Assembly (NCBI GenBank): GCA_037043015.1
Contig: CM073323.1
Coordinates: forward strand, 29,850,758-29,914,757
Origin: Bryum argenteum
Taxonomy: Eukaryota; Streptophyta; Bryopsida; Bryales; Bryaceae
DNA: 64,000 nt
Direction: 5' to 3'
In this document: positions 15,700 to 27,303 of the stretch, piece by piece
How the letters are laid out: each line of letters begins with the position of its first letter
Numbering within the stretch: position 1 is the first letter of the stretch
Notes under the pieces: model-generated
The model's input: only the letters and a program-made list of their open reading frames with translations
Database searches by the model: none
Told to the model about the DNA's origin: nothing
Position numbers and translations under genes: made by a program

Positions 15700-17185
15700 T
15701 GCATACAAGCGAGAGTGATCAGCTCAAAATGATCGCAGAATTGGAAAATTTTCCTGAAGAACTAAGCATGCACTTAATTTTTGAGCATTATCCGCAAGCG
15801 ATTTTCATAAAAATGCAAGCTGGGGCACAAAGAGCACACGCTTTCAAGTGAAACGCCAAAGTCAATGGCCAGAAACGCCAAAGTGAAACGTCAAACGCCA
15901 ATGTCTTTCATGGCGAGACAACACCAAAGTGCAACATTCCAGACCATGAAAAGCACTGACAAAACGTCATATCAGTCACGATGCGGCTACGGGGTTCACA
16001 GGCTACGTTTGTACACAATCACTGCGCGAGCGCAAGTGAAAGTTTCACACTGCACCATAGACAACGGGACAAGGACATAACTCTCTACAGAGCTCCAGAG
16101 GACGGACGACGAGTGCCAGGCTTTGGGTCCTACCCGGCTCAATCCCGTCTGGGCCTCAACCGATACCTTTTACTATGACGTTCTATCATGTTCAATCATT
16201 TCATGGGCTTCCAAACTCCTCTAAGCACTTAAATGTGGCAAAAGCTCATCTCTTCTACACCATAATAGCATACGTTTTCGTGAATATCCATTCTCCATTA
16301 CCCAATCGGGGAGCCCGTAGTATCCCCAAAAGACGACATCTATCGATAAAGCTCAAAAAAAGTTTACCAAAAAGCTAACGGCCTAGGCAGCCAGGTGTTC
16401 GAATGTGCCTTGTCACCTCGCGTCGTCGCTCACTCCTCCCTCCCCAGTGCTTTGCAACGTCTTCATCCTCGCACGCAACAACCTCCTCCTCCTTGCATCA
16501 CGGTCTCCTCTTTCCTCACCCTTGGCAAGAACTGGCCAACGTAAATTAGATTTGGGATTCATCCTTGTTTTAAAATGAATGATTAAATTAAGGTGTAGGA
16601 CATGACACTCAATTTTTTGTGGATATTTCAATGTTTAGTTCCAACTCAATTTGTACTTATTTCACATACATGAAAGTAAACACCTCACTTGGTTAAATTT
16701 AGCATTAAAACATCCAATAATGTAAGAAGCAAATCATACTTGCTTCATCTTACTTACAGTATTGTTTCAATGTAGTTTTTGTAATGTTGTTTATAGATAT
16801 CATCATTACAGTGGTGTGTATTGTATATTGCCTAATTTATGTAAAATTTTGTTTTATTAAAAATTTGGGTAGTCTTGGGCACTCTCAAAACTTCTCAAGC
16901 ATGGATGTGGTCATTGCTAGGCCATACCTTTGTTACTTTTATATGCCCCTTAAGTTCCAAAGTTTTAAGTTTGGTTGCATACCTCTTGACCAATAATTCC
17001 ACCAAGCATTGTAGTTTTCAAACACTTTTGGTTTACAAAGGTAATTATCAGTGATTGACTTATTAAAATATTCTCATTAGCAATCAGATTTTCAACCTTA
17101 CGAAGTTTTATGCCCCATTCGTGACCTTGTTGGCTTGAAGTGTTACGCACGCTTGGTCTAAATGATTTTTGGAAATAGGATGTTC
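15700..17185. other. intergenic, no gene seen
   Basis: No protein-like ORF on either strand. Parts at 15840-16180 and 16380-16520 are GC-richer, but no RNA gene or element was recognised. Confidence 0.45.
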
Positions 17186-17189
17186 TTTA

Positions 17190-17390
17190 GTTGATGCCAA
17201 GAGATGTTTCACATGAAGAGTCGAGTTGTACATGAGGCCAAAAGAGGGCAAGAAATCCTCTCAATCATGTGACTGGGTCATTTCTCGAAGCTCAAAAAAA
17301 TGAACTGACCACATGAAAGGATTTTTTGCCCTTTTATGGCCCTATATAATGCTTGACTCTCCATGTAAAGTGCTCCTTAGTTTGGTTGAA
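17190..17390. repeat. long imperfect inverted repeat 1
   Basis: The left arm, about 17195-17285, contains gaggccaaaagagggcaaga and the segment ending atgtgactgggtcatttctc. The right arm, about 17290-17385, is its imperfect reverse complement (gaccacatgaaaggattttt, then gcccttttatggcc). The arms can pair over roughly 90 bp with a very short loop. It is related in sequence to the repeat at 17.95-18.11 kb. Confidence 0.7.
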
Positions 17391-17442
17391 TATTTACTTT
17401 AAATATAATATACACTTTTTTTTGCTTCTTGTCTACTTTTTT

Positions 17443-17445
<3 letters not shown>

Positions 17446-17481
<36 letters not shown>
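17446..17481. repeat. (TA)n microsatellite
   Basis: An uninterrupted TA dinucleotide run of about 36 bp. Confidence 0.95.
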
Positions 17482-17485
<4 letters not shown>

Positions 17486-17627
17486 TTTTATTTATCTTAT
17501 TCGTGAATTAGTATGAAGATAACTTATCCCTCTTACAACCTACTTTAGCATTCGAACACAAATTCTTTTTGGACTTTTGAGCTCCTTTAGGATACTTGAG
17601 AAATATAATCCAATAATCTTCTTGTCA

Positions 17628-17785
17628 GAGGGTGAATGTTGCAATTCGTTATAGGGCCAACTCACCTAAACGGCTTAAATTATTCCTTTGTGCACTACCC
17701 TCATAGTTCATTCACATCAAATGGGTGGAAATGCCATAAGTGAGAAAGCCCTATGAAAAGTTGCAACATCTACACTTGCCCAAAA
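17628..17785. repeat. long imperfect inverted repeat 2
   Basis: The left arm (gtgaatgttgcaattcgtta, then tagggccaactcacctaa) pairs imperfectly with the right arm (gtgagaaagccctatgaaaa, then gttgcaacatctacac). It differs in sequence from the two flanking hairpins. Confidence 0.6.
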
Positions 17786-17944
17786 GAATATAAATTATGC
17801 TTCTCAAAAAGTGTCAAAAGGTACCTCAATAGTACAAAAAAGCTATAAGATAATTATGGTTGTTATTTAGAAAGATTGATCTAAACAACCAAAAGTACAA
17901 GTGAAAATTTTCTTATACATTCAATAACCTTTACTATGGTACCA

Positions 17945-18110
17945 CAAACTCAAGCCAGTCATGGGGCCTAAAAAGGGCAAAAATTCCTCTCATGTGATTG
18001 ATATATTCAATATATTTCAAGAGATAAACCAGTCGTATAAGAGGAATTTTTTTCTCCTTCAGCCCCATGATTAGCTTGACTTTTCATATAATGCTTTTCT
18101 AAGTAGTGGC
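17945..18110. repeat. long imperfect inverted repeat 3, related to repeat 1
   Basis: The left arm (caagccagtcatggggccta, then aaaagggcaaaaattcctct) pairs with the right arm (agaggaatttttttctcctt, then cagccccatgattagcttg). The arms share words with repeat 1 (aaaagggcaaaaattcctct against agagggcaagaaatcctct), so both probably come from one small element family. Confidence 0.65.
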
Positions 18111-18539
18111 ACAACCAAACTTAACAAGGGACAAAATTTTCACCGTACTACAAGTAAGATAAGATATGAAAACTTTGAAGGCTTACAAAGACCTAGCATA
18201 CAACCATGAATATATTTGAATGATGTAAAGAGGATCACCATGTGTAAGTTCCTACAATGTGTAGAATAAGGTGAGAGAAAGTAAACATATTGACATGTAA
18301 AGGGTATCATAAGCAACCCTCAAAAATCTACCAAAAATATTCCAATCGTGTACAAGTATTGCTTAATCCATCAACATTTTCATTGAAGATAATGTCCTCT
18401 TATTGATCAAGGCTATTTTCATCCTTAAAATCATAGCAACTGTATACCTTGTCCAATACTACCAAAACATTTTGCAACTTTATAAAAAAATTTAATTGCC
18501 AACACTGTGCTAAATTGATATAAAAATAAGAAAACAGTG

Positions 18540-19184
18540 GGATATTGGAGTTCAACTCCAATATACGGGGACAGTACCCGGACGTCAACCAGGTCCGGTC
18601 CTCAACTGGTCACTCTCTGCTGTCATGCCGCATGGGAAGCAATGGCCATGCCATGGACGGTGTCTTCTCACCATCGCCGCTGACGCTGGAGCTTCGATTG
18701 TTTGTCGGAAGGATTCCGTCGGAATCATCGTCTTCGGCTCCCTGCTTTGTTCCCTTTTTGGCCTGTTTTGTGCAATAAATTTTTCTCAAATTTTCAGAAC
18801 AGGTTTTGGGGGAGTTTCAGGGGGTTTGGTTCAGTTCTGGCTTTTGGTTCTGCGAAGCTCTTTGCGGGGAGTTTTGTGAAGGAGTCTGTTTTGTGACTTA
18901 GATGCTCTTTTTTGTGAAGGATAATATAAAAGGGATCGCTATCGATGTTGTTGCAGGCGAGTTATTGCAGTGGAGAGAGGGTTAGGTCAATTTAGGGTTT
19001 TCCGGTTTGCGATGGCTTGAAAGAGGTTGGTTATGGGCTTTCTGTAAAGAGCATGGTGGAGAGGTGAAAAGAAGAGGTTCGGATTGCGGTAGTTTGGAGT
19101 CAGTTGTTAGAAATTTGTCGTAGCGAGGGTTCGAAAGCAAAAAAATTGGTCAAGCTGGCGTACCAGCCGAGGCCGACGGTTCTG
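18540..19184 (+). other. probable 5' UTR and promoter region of the trihelix gene
   Basis: GC-rich, CpG-containing DNA from about 18560, in an otherwise AT-rich setting, precedes the coding start. Short frames are present but none is convincing. A 5' UTR with or without an intron is the simplest reading. Confidence 0.35.
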
Positions 19185-20565
19185 ATGGGGGAGAATTTAG
19201 GCGTGATGCCTATGTCCCTCCAGGGTCCGCATGACATGAACCACCCGGTGGATTTGGGGTCTCTGACTCCAAGCCGGGGTCGTGCGCTTAAGAAAGAAGA
19301 CCGCATTCCGCAGTGGGGATACCACGAAACTAAGGAGTTTATCTCCATTCGGGCCGAGCTGGAGAAGGACTTCACTCAGACCAAGCGGAACAAGACGTTG
19401 TGGGAGCTCATTGAGCGGAAGATGAAGGAAAAGGGGTATCGGCGGAGTGCAGATCAATGCAAGTGTAAATGGAAGAACCTTGTGAATCGCTACAAGGTAT
19501 CTGTTTGTCAGCTCTTGTTGTACGGTTGATAATTTTTTCATGTCATCGCAAAAGTGTCCTCTTTTTTCAGTTTCTGCAGTGTCACTCCACTACTGTTTTT
19601 TTTTAGAATGTTAAGACAATCGATAGAACATGCAGTTAGGAATTCCTGTTAATATTCTAAAGTAATTATCATCATTGTCTCTTGATCGCCTAACTTCCAA
19701 CTTCCAGGAGTAATGAAGCTCAACAGGTTTTTATTCTTATGTTTGGAGTGTTAGCACGAGCTTGTTGATCACTCATAGGTTTTCTCACCAATATCGTGTT
19801 TGTTACGCAGGGAAAGGAGACGTCTGAGCCTGATTATGAGGTCTGTTCTTGGCTTATATTCCCTTTCGTTTCATTTATTTCAAGTATATGTTCCGGCTGT
19901 TTCGATTCATCGTCTGTGGTACGAAACTGCTAAGTTTTCTGGTGTGTGAATGCTGATAACTGATTTATCGATGTGACCTCTCGCAGTTTTCGCAGGGAAA
20001 AGACCCTGCTGATCCCGAGAATGGGAGACCGTGCCCATTCTTTGACGAACTGGATGCTATATTCAAAGAGCGTGCCAAGAATTCTGAACGACTGTTAATG
20101 GAAGCGGAGCCAGGGTCTCGAGGCAAGAAAAAAGGGAAACGGGGCAAGACGAAGAGTTCGGATGAGGATAGCGATGAAGACGACGACGACGAGGAAAGTG
20201 AAGAAGACCGTGTGGTGCAAAGGAAGAAGAGGAAAAACGAGAAAGACAACAACCGGCCGAGGGTAACAGCGGAGAAGTACCGTGCCAACAGTATGCAGGA
20301 AGTGCTGGAGGATTTCTTCCAGCAGCAGCAGAGGGTGGAGGAGCAATGGCGAGAGTCTGTGGAGAGACGAGAGCAGGAGCGCCGGATGCGGGAGCAGGAG
20401 TGGCGAGATGCCATGGAGAAGCTGGAACAGGAACGGATCACCAGAGAACTCATGTGGCGAGAGCGTGAGGAGCAAAGGAGAGCTCGTGACGAGGCCCGTG
20501 CGCAGAAGAGAGATGACCTCTTTGCGGCCTTGTTAAGCAAATTGGCTCAGGACGAAGGTTATTGA
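19185..20565 (+). CDS. trihelix transcription factor, GT-gamma (GT-3-like) type
   Basis: Exon 1 is 19185-19496 (start MGENLGVMPMSLQG), exon 2 is a 30-nt microexon at 19811-19840, and exon 3 is 19987-20565, giving about 306 residues. The single trihelix domain runs from PQWGYHETKEFISIRAELEK through TKRNKTLWELIERKMKEKGY to RSADQCKCKWKNLVNRYK, with the tandem Trp pattern of the family. It is followed by CPFFDELDAIFKER, the short conserved block typical of GT-3/GT-gamma proteins. An acidic DEDSDEDDDDEESEEDR stretch and a Glu/Arg/Gln-rich coiled coil (about the last 100 residues) finish the protein. These are plant nuclear factors that bind GT elements. An upstream in-frame extension to 19104 lacks an ATG. 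Confidence 0.9.
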
Positions 20566-22797
20566 GTCCCATCCTTGGCATCATCAATGCTTTTTTTTCT
20601 CAGTGATGTGAGGGTGGATCCCCATATTTTATTCAGGGAGGATGACAGTGCTGCAACTCAAGTCTACCACCTCTGTACAAGGTCATCATCATCTACAGTT
20701 TTTCAGCCAAGGGGCAATCGGAGACGTGGAACCAATGGACATATTGGAGAGAGAATATGCTCGTAACAACTCTTTATCATTTTTGCGGATTATGTCCTGT
20801 GTGGGTGGGTTTGCATCTGGGGTCCCAAGGAAAATGGCCCTGAGTAACCGATTGTAAGATTGCTTCGTCTCATTTTTTGTGCTTCTTTCTTCCTTATTTA
20901 TATGTCTTTCCTGTTTCAATGTTGCATTATTAATGCGTTTGCAGTTTCAACCGGCGGAGGTTCATGTGGACCAGTGTGCATAGTCCTTAGGGATCTGGTA
21001 CTGTAGTGTTTATTCCTACTGTAGTTAATCATTATAACATGATAGTGCAGGATTACCAGATTTGGTCACAGAAGTGTTGGCGGTAGAGGTGTACATAGCG
21101 TGTAGGTCTCATCCACCTCAAGCTGTTGGTCCGCACAGATTTTGCTTGTGAGTCGCATAGGAGCACCTCAATATTTTACTAATCAAGTGAAGCAATACCT
21201 GTGCCTCCATAGCTTTCTTCTTGGCTTGTTTGTGCCTGTTGTGATTTAGCGCTTTCTTCTCAAATATTCCTGTGAGATGGCAGTAAATAGCCTTGTTCTG
21301 CGGATGAGTTGTCGCGGAGAGTTTCATATGACTTAGTCCTTGAGTGATTTCTAGTTGAAGGCTCAGCCACTTCGAGATGTGGAGCCAGACCTGCAGTCAA
21401 TTTTTACGAAGTCATACTGCCTCAATCCCAATTGACACTAGATACTGGATGTTTTAGCGGCATAGCAACATCTATCTTTGATTGGTGATTCAAGTTGATC
21501 AATCTTAAAACAGAAAAATTCTGCCTTCGATTGGTGATACGAGTTGATCAATCATGAATCTGCTCAAGGTGATTCTTCCCAGTCACAGTCGTCACAGTAA
21601 ACGCTGGCCTGCCGCCCAGAGCATTCATTCGTCCACTTCTTGTGGAAGAAAGGATCGAAGATGCTGCACGGATCAGTTGTATGTATGCAAATGGAACTGA
21701 AGACGAGTTGTTGAATACGAGAGCAAGAGGGTGTGCTTTGTGAGGTCATTTCAGAACTTTAGTGCATGAGATTGTATCGTTCTACTTGCAGAGTTGAAGA
21801 TGAATTTGTACAAACTTCACTGAAGTGGCACGGAGTTATTCAGAAGGTCTTGTATCTCATGCAATTTGATTTTGTGATGCGTCATCGAGATCTTAAGAAG
21901 CATTTGCTCACACTCATTCCAAAGAATTTTGCATGTTGTTTGAATGGTAGGATCCTATGAAGTTGGAAACCTTGCACTCGATATAAAACTTAAAAAATCT
22001 TTCCGACAACCCAAAATACCATAATGGTGTTAAGAAAGAGAAAGGCAAACACCCTTACTGGTTTTATATGTAAGTTTGACAGGATCCAAGCAATGTGATC
22101 ATATTGAGCAAGTATATATTATTGAATTGGTGTGATTGACAAACTAAATTTAAAAGTCTTGGTGTTCTTTAAACGTCTTGGTTTGGTTTTCTCTTAAATT
22201 CTAAAGTGCTGATAAATAGCAAATTATAGTTGGTCTTGTCATCATCATCTAGTCATGTTTCATAGTTTCTCACTGCTACCCTATTACACGTCTTTGTACC
22301 ATTACTTTCCTCAATGTCACATGCAAAACAAGCCTAAATGATTTTGCATATTTTCTTAGTACTTCAAGTACACATCATCAATGTTAATTAATTATAATAG
22401 TTCTTCTATATATTTACCCTATATAGTCAAGTTTGTTGTCCAATATCTACCTCATTTTACACAATACTTGAGACTTGGGGAACATCTACATAATATAGAG
22501 GTAACTGGTTTGTTTTTCTATAATGCATGTTGTTGGGCACATCTCCATCCCGCTATTCACATGGGCAATAAGAACCAAGTTGTGAGCATGGTTGTCTTAT
22601 GCGAGGGTTGACTTATGCAACAAGCATTATAGTCACCTAGACATTCACCGTTGGGGATGTCGAATAGGGTCAACAAGATGTTTGCTTTCACAAAAGTACC
22701 CCTTGATTTACCTTCCTTCAAGCTGCATCCCCGTAGCAGCCACATTGGCTTTACAACTCAGCGATACGGTATGGTCATCGGATATGGTGATTGGACA
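20566..22797. other. 3' flank and intergenic, no gene seen
   Basis: No convincing ORF. A short near-repeat at 21480-21560 (ttgattggtgattcaagttg and cgattggtgatacgagttga) is visible. Confidence 0.45.
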
Positions 22798-22904
22798 GTG
22801 GCGACTGGAGATGTAGGTGGGGCAACGAGGGGTCCAGTGGCGACAGGAGATGTAGGTGGGGCAACAAGGGGTCCATAGATGTAGGTGGGGCAACGAGGGG
22901 TCCA
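22798..22904. repeat. 39-bp minisatellite, about 2.7 copies
   Basis: Units 22798-22836 and 22837-22875 differ at few positions, and a third is truncated at its start (22876-22904). Because 39 is a multiple of three, each unit also reads as a 13-residue peptide (VATGDVGGATRGP), but no gene surrounds it. Confidence 0.9.
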
Positions 22905-24297
22905 CCTCGGCCGATTAGGATTCCAAGTAGGGTGACAAACGTGAGGGCTAGGACACCAAGGTTCACCTTCCTCGTCATTATTAAATCTTTGGCACATATG
23001 TTAAGAGCTTTTACCTCAATCTCAAAATTTAAAACTCTCAACTTGTTTTGTCTCGTTTGTCTCGTCTCATCTTTGAACTCGACAGCCGTAAAAGACGTCA
23101 AACACGACAAGTTCAACAAACATTGGGGAAAGTGTAACATGTAAGACATTGTCAACCGTTAATTGCCAATGGTGAAAATTTTGTAACAATTTTATAACGG
23201 AAATTTTCAAGTGAAACTTGAGAATTTTCTTGATTGTTTGGAACCAATCAAGGATACCCATCTCACAATACTTTCCTATTTGCCTCATTTCACATCGTTC
23301 ATCCCAATCGTAAGGCCATGCCATTACATATATACGCATGGGGGGATTGACAAGAACATTCTTACGCCACTCTTTGTATCAAGCCTTAATATTTACTCAA
23401 TGTTCCAAGTTGCATGTAATTAAGATTCTCTTGCCTTTTATATCTAACAAATGTTTTGTCATCTATTTCAAGAAGTGTAAATTCAACTCCAAAATGACCT
23501 AGTCTACTTTTAATAAAAAGAAACACCTTTAAAAGAAAGTGGATGGAAATGAAGGTAAGTTATCAAGATCTCAACCTTACAATCTTGTAATTGACTTAGT
23601 GTATGTCATGCGGGTCAAACTTTGAGTCATAGGACCTCATAGATTGCAAGATTATAATATGTAATTAGTACAAAAAATATGGAAATAAATCATTTCACTA
23701 TAAAGTGATAAATGCTACTATAGACCTCTCGCAATGAAGATATCACCAACTGGATAGTTGTGCATCTTCATCTCAACAACACTCTTGAACCATTAAGTAC
23801 CATGATTTTTGAGTTTTTTTATTTTGCGCAAATCATGGCCTAGCAATGCTAAAAATTGACCCAAAAAATCCACAAAGGAAAAATGCCCAAAGCTTTGCAC
23901 AAACTTTGCACATTCAACTTCTTTACATCAAGGATGGAATTGAAGTTTCTATAACAAAATCTAGATTTAATTTGGAAAATTAACCCAATTAACAAAATTG
24001 AGATCCTATAGTGGATGAAGGAGAAACACTCCTCAAAAAACTTGTTTGATATCCATCTTTTACAATATACTTCCGCAAAAATAAAAATTATGCAAAACTA
24101 AATTGGTTTTAACATATTTGGCTTGTAGCTGTAAAACAAGCCTCATGCATGAGGACCTAACAACAAGAGTTACCTTTATTGAAATGAACGCAAAAACTTC
24201 AAGCACTTCTATTACATAAACCAGACTCATTATAAAATCCAACGCAAGTCAATTCATCCAAAATGGGTTCCGAATGAAGAAGTTGGGGCTTTTCAAA
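22905..24297. other. intergenic, no gene seen
   Basis: AT-rich spacer without protein-like frames. Confidence 0.45.
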
Positions 24298-24620
24298 GTT
24301 TGAGCTAGGCATCCATAATTGTGTTGTTTACACATCGTGTTGAGCCTGCTGCAGCTGCTGCCTGCTCTTGCGTTTACACTTCCTGTCGGCCGGCAGACAG
24401 AAAAGTTAATCCCAATTTTCATTGTTTTCACATTATTCTTGTTTTTTTCTTAGATTCCATTTTTCCGCAGCCTGCTGGGTTTGCTGCGCACAGGCAGCTG
24501 CTTCCACGACCTCGGCGACCTGCCAACCACACTTTCCGGTATCTTATTTTCAAATTGGGAATAGAAAATCCTAGCAGGCTCAGCAGGATGTGTAAGCCGT
24601 TTGAGCTAGGCATCCATAAT
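24298..24620. mobile_element. small inverted-repeat element flanked by 22-bp direct repeats
   Basis: The 22-bp word gtttgagctaggcatccataat occurs at 24298-24319 and again, identically, at 24599-24620. Inside, the left end (acacatcgtgttgagcctgct from about 24330) and the reverse complement of the right end (acacatcctgctgagcctgct, about 24573-24593) form 21-bp inverted repeats with two mismatches. Size and structure fit a MITE, but a 22-bp flanking repeat is unusually long for a target duplication. Confidence 0.6.
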
Positions 24621-24639
24621 GTAAGGTAAAAGTGCGTTA

Positions 24640-25170
24640 ATGTAAAACCACCAGAGAACTAAAAACACATCCATGCAAAAGTAATAATAGTAATTGATAG
24701 TAAGATACAGTAAAAAAATCATAGGAGTAAAAGCGCGTTAAGGGTGATGAAGGTAAAAGCGCAACAAATCGCAAAAGTACCCAAAAAGTGACCGAAATGC
24801 AGAAGTGCAAAAAAAAGGTAGGGGATCGAAGTATTGCCGAAGAAGTTACGGAATTGTGGAAAAGGCAAGAAAGTAGCGGCATCGCAGAGCCTGTCAAAAA
24901 AGTAACAGAATCGAAGAAAGCCAAAATACAACAAAATCACAGAACTCCAAAATAGTAACGGGATCGTAAATTGATGTACACTGAGCGTTAATTGTGTGTT
25001 AACCGTTAATAATGTAAAAGTGCTCTTGATAATTTTCTCAATGATGAAAGAATATAAGCAGAAATTACCTCCATTATGTCCTTTACTCATGCTATTACCC
25101 ATTTCCTACTCTCATTCCTCGCTTATCACTCTTCCGTCTACCATATCGTCCTTTTGCTGAAGTAATATAC
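24640..25170. other. low-complexity spacer with short degenerate repeats
   Basis: Variants of aaaagtgcgttaatgtaa, aaaagcgcgttaagg and related words recur. No gene is seen. Confidence 0.35.
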
Positions 25171-25193
25171 CCACCCCTCTCATTCCATCTCTC

Positions 25194-25764
25194 ATGGCTA
25201 TCATGGATTTTGAGGCCATTTTGAACCAAACAAGGGCTTCGATTCAGATCCCAAAATACTTAAGAAGTTCCTTAAGATGTTTTTTGCCGCTCTCAAGTCG
25301 AGCAACACTCGTCACCTCTCCATCCTCTTGCAAGCCATTCTTGACACTAATGACAGAGAAATTCTCCATCAAGTTTTGATGGCAAAAGGGGAAACAACTA
25401 ATTTCCACATCCTCATCAACATGCTCGATGAGTTCCAAAATAAGTATCTCATGACACCCATCTTGCGGAAAGGTTTACGAGTACTACAACATCTTCGCAA
25501 CCATGGAGTTGCTCAAGGAAGGAACTTAATTCATTGTACCCACAAGTTTTGTATGCGGGGAATCTCAAAGCTTCTTTACAAGCTCTCAAACATGAAGATG
25601 AAATCGTTCGGGAGTCGGCATATTCGCTTCGAAGTTTACAGTTTCAAATGCTCCGAAAATGGCACATTTCACATTTGAAGAATTGTGAGCAAGCCAAATT
25701 GAAGGCTGCTCGAAAACAAGCCATGAGAGACAACCTTGAAGAAGACAAAATCCTAGAATTCTAG
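25194..25764 (+). pseudogene. frameshifted gene fragment, helical-repeat-like
   Basis: Two + strand frames carry one plausible protein. The first contains KILKKFLKMFFAALKSSN, ILLQAILDTNDREILHQVL and ILINMLDEFQNKYLMTPIL; the second contains LQALKHEDEIVRESAYSLRS and ends in a basic KLKAARKQAMRDN tail. A frame change lies near 25520-25550, and the 5' end (ATG 25194) is in a third frame. The helical pattern resembles TFIIS-N/LEDGF-like or ARM-like helical bundles, but that is only a visual impression. It looks like a decayed or retrocopied fragment. Confidence 0.35.
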
Positions 25765-27300
25765 GCTAGTAAGGCGGAGTTATACAAATCGTGAGAGAAT
25801 TGACCACAATGTACAAACAAATCGGAGTAGAATGAACACGAAAAGGTTGTAACGATGCTAGGTTGAGCTCCGAATATGGTAGTGAAAGCGGACAGTTGAG
25901 ATAGTCGCAGATAGATGCCGGACGCCAACGAGTGGGCTAGCCTTATTCTGCACAGCCGTTCCGAGTTTTCTTCTGCTGCTAGTGATGTGTGCGTGTAAGA
26001 AGCGTAGTCTTGAAGCAGGCACAAGGCCAGATCTAGTAGAGATGTGTGCAAGAAGGAAGTGAATCTGAAAGCGAGGCTGGGAGTAGTATTGGAAATAATT
26101 CAGATCTGGTCATGAGAACACCGTGCATACTCTCCAAGCTAGAGCTGGTTGGAACGTAGAGAAATGACACACACTCTCTCTGCTTTGCTGTACCTCAATC
26201 ACTACCATTTTCCTCTTCTCTTTCTTCGAATACCAAAAAATAACTTCTTCTCCCCATGCAATTAGCAATACTTGCTCAGTAGCTGATTCCAACAGGTGCG
26301 ACGAAAAGCGCACAATTTTTCCAAGAACTTAGAAGATTAGACAAACTTAGAAACCACACGAAACCAAGATCCACGATACGAACAACGCAGGAAGGACGGA
26401 AACTTCAGGAGGTTCATGAACAAATAGGAGCCGCACAAGCTAAAGACAAAGTGGTGATGTGCCTAATCTACATGACCCATCGGCATTCCCGATCTGCATT
26501 ACCGATATCTCCCAGACTAAGACATTTTGCACCGCCTCTTCTGCCACTCGCGAAACCGAATCAAAGTCCTCGCACAGTCATCGCAAGAAGGAGTGCAGCC
26601 GCTGCAGACCTCCGGTGCAACCACACGACTGATCTACACTCACGATCTAGACTGTAGTAAGTCTACTTGATACTAAACATTTTTTGCCTCATGGTATAAC
26701 CTCTCTACAGATTTACAGCTCGATTACACATCTCCGGCATATTTCAAGCACATTCCCAACATCAGATCGGCACTGCTGTCCCGAAGTACAACCATAGGTC
26801 AAATCGATTGACACCTGATCAACATTGTTGTTCTGTAATTGTAGTACACCGCTCGAGAGTGCTACTCCAGATCGACAAGACCTTTGGTATCGCCGAAGAG
26901 CCGCCGAACATCACGTAGCAAACTGCTTCACCAGAGTGAAAGGCGCGTGGACACGACCGCGATCACTTGCCGTTTTGCGCCCCACCAAGGAAAAAGAAGG
27001 TAAGACTTTGCAGGTACGTTTCTACAACTCTTACTTTATATTCCTTGCACTGTTGAAGTGTCAACACCACTTTCAATAACTTACACCCTTTTGCATTTCT
27101 TATAAAATTTTAAAGTATTTGTATTATTTGCACCAACTAGCATTGTTTCGAATCATTCTGCATTATTTTACCTTGTTTTCAATTGTTTTGTATTGATTTG
27201 TCTTATTTTAAATTGATTTGCATTATTTTCATCGTTTTGTATTGCATACTTTACATTTTTAATCTATTATATCATCGACGATTCAAATGTTTAAAAGAGT
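25765..27300. other. intergenic, no gene assigned
   Basis: Some mixed-composition stretches (26450-26660 and 26830-27080) have short frames, but none shows a domain or a clear exon structure. Confidence 0.35.
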
Positions 27301-27303
27301 CTT

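Noticed and set aside
16081-16175. Possible tRNA-like GC patch
   Set aside because: No cloverleaf with paired acceptor, D, anticodon and T stems could be drawn.
22651-22878. ORF with VATGDVGGATRGP repeats as a possible secreted repeat protein
   Set aside because: Only two full copies, no signal peptide, and no gene context; explained by the 39-bp minisatellite.
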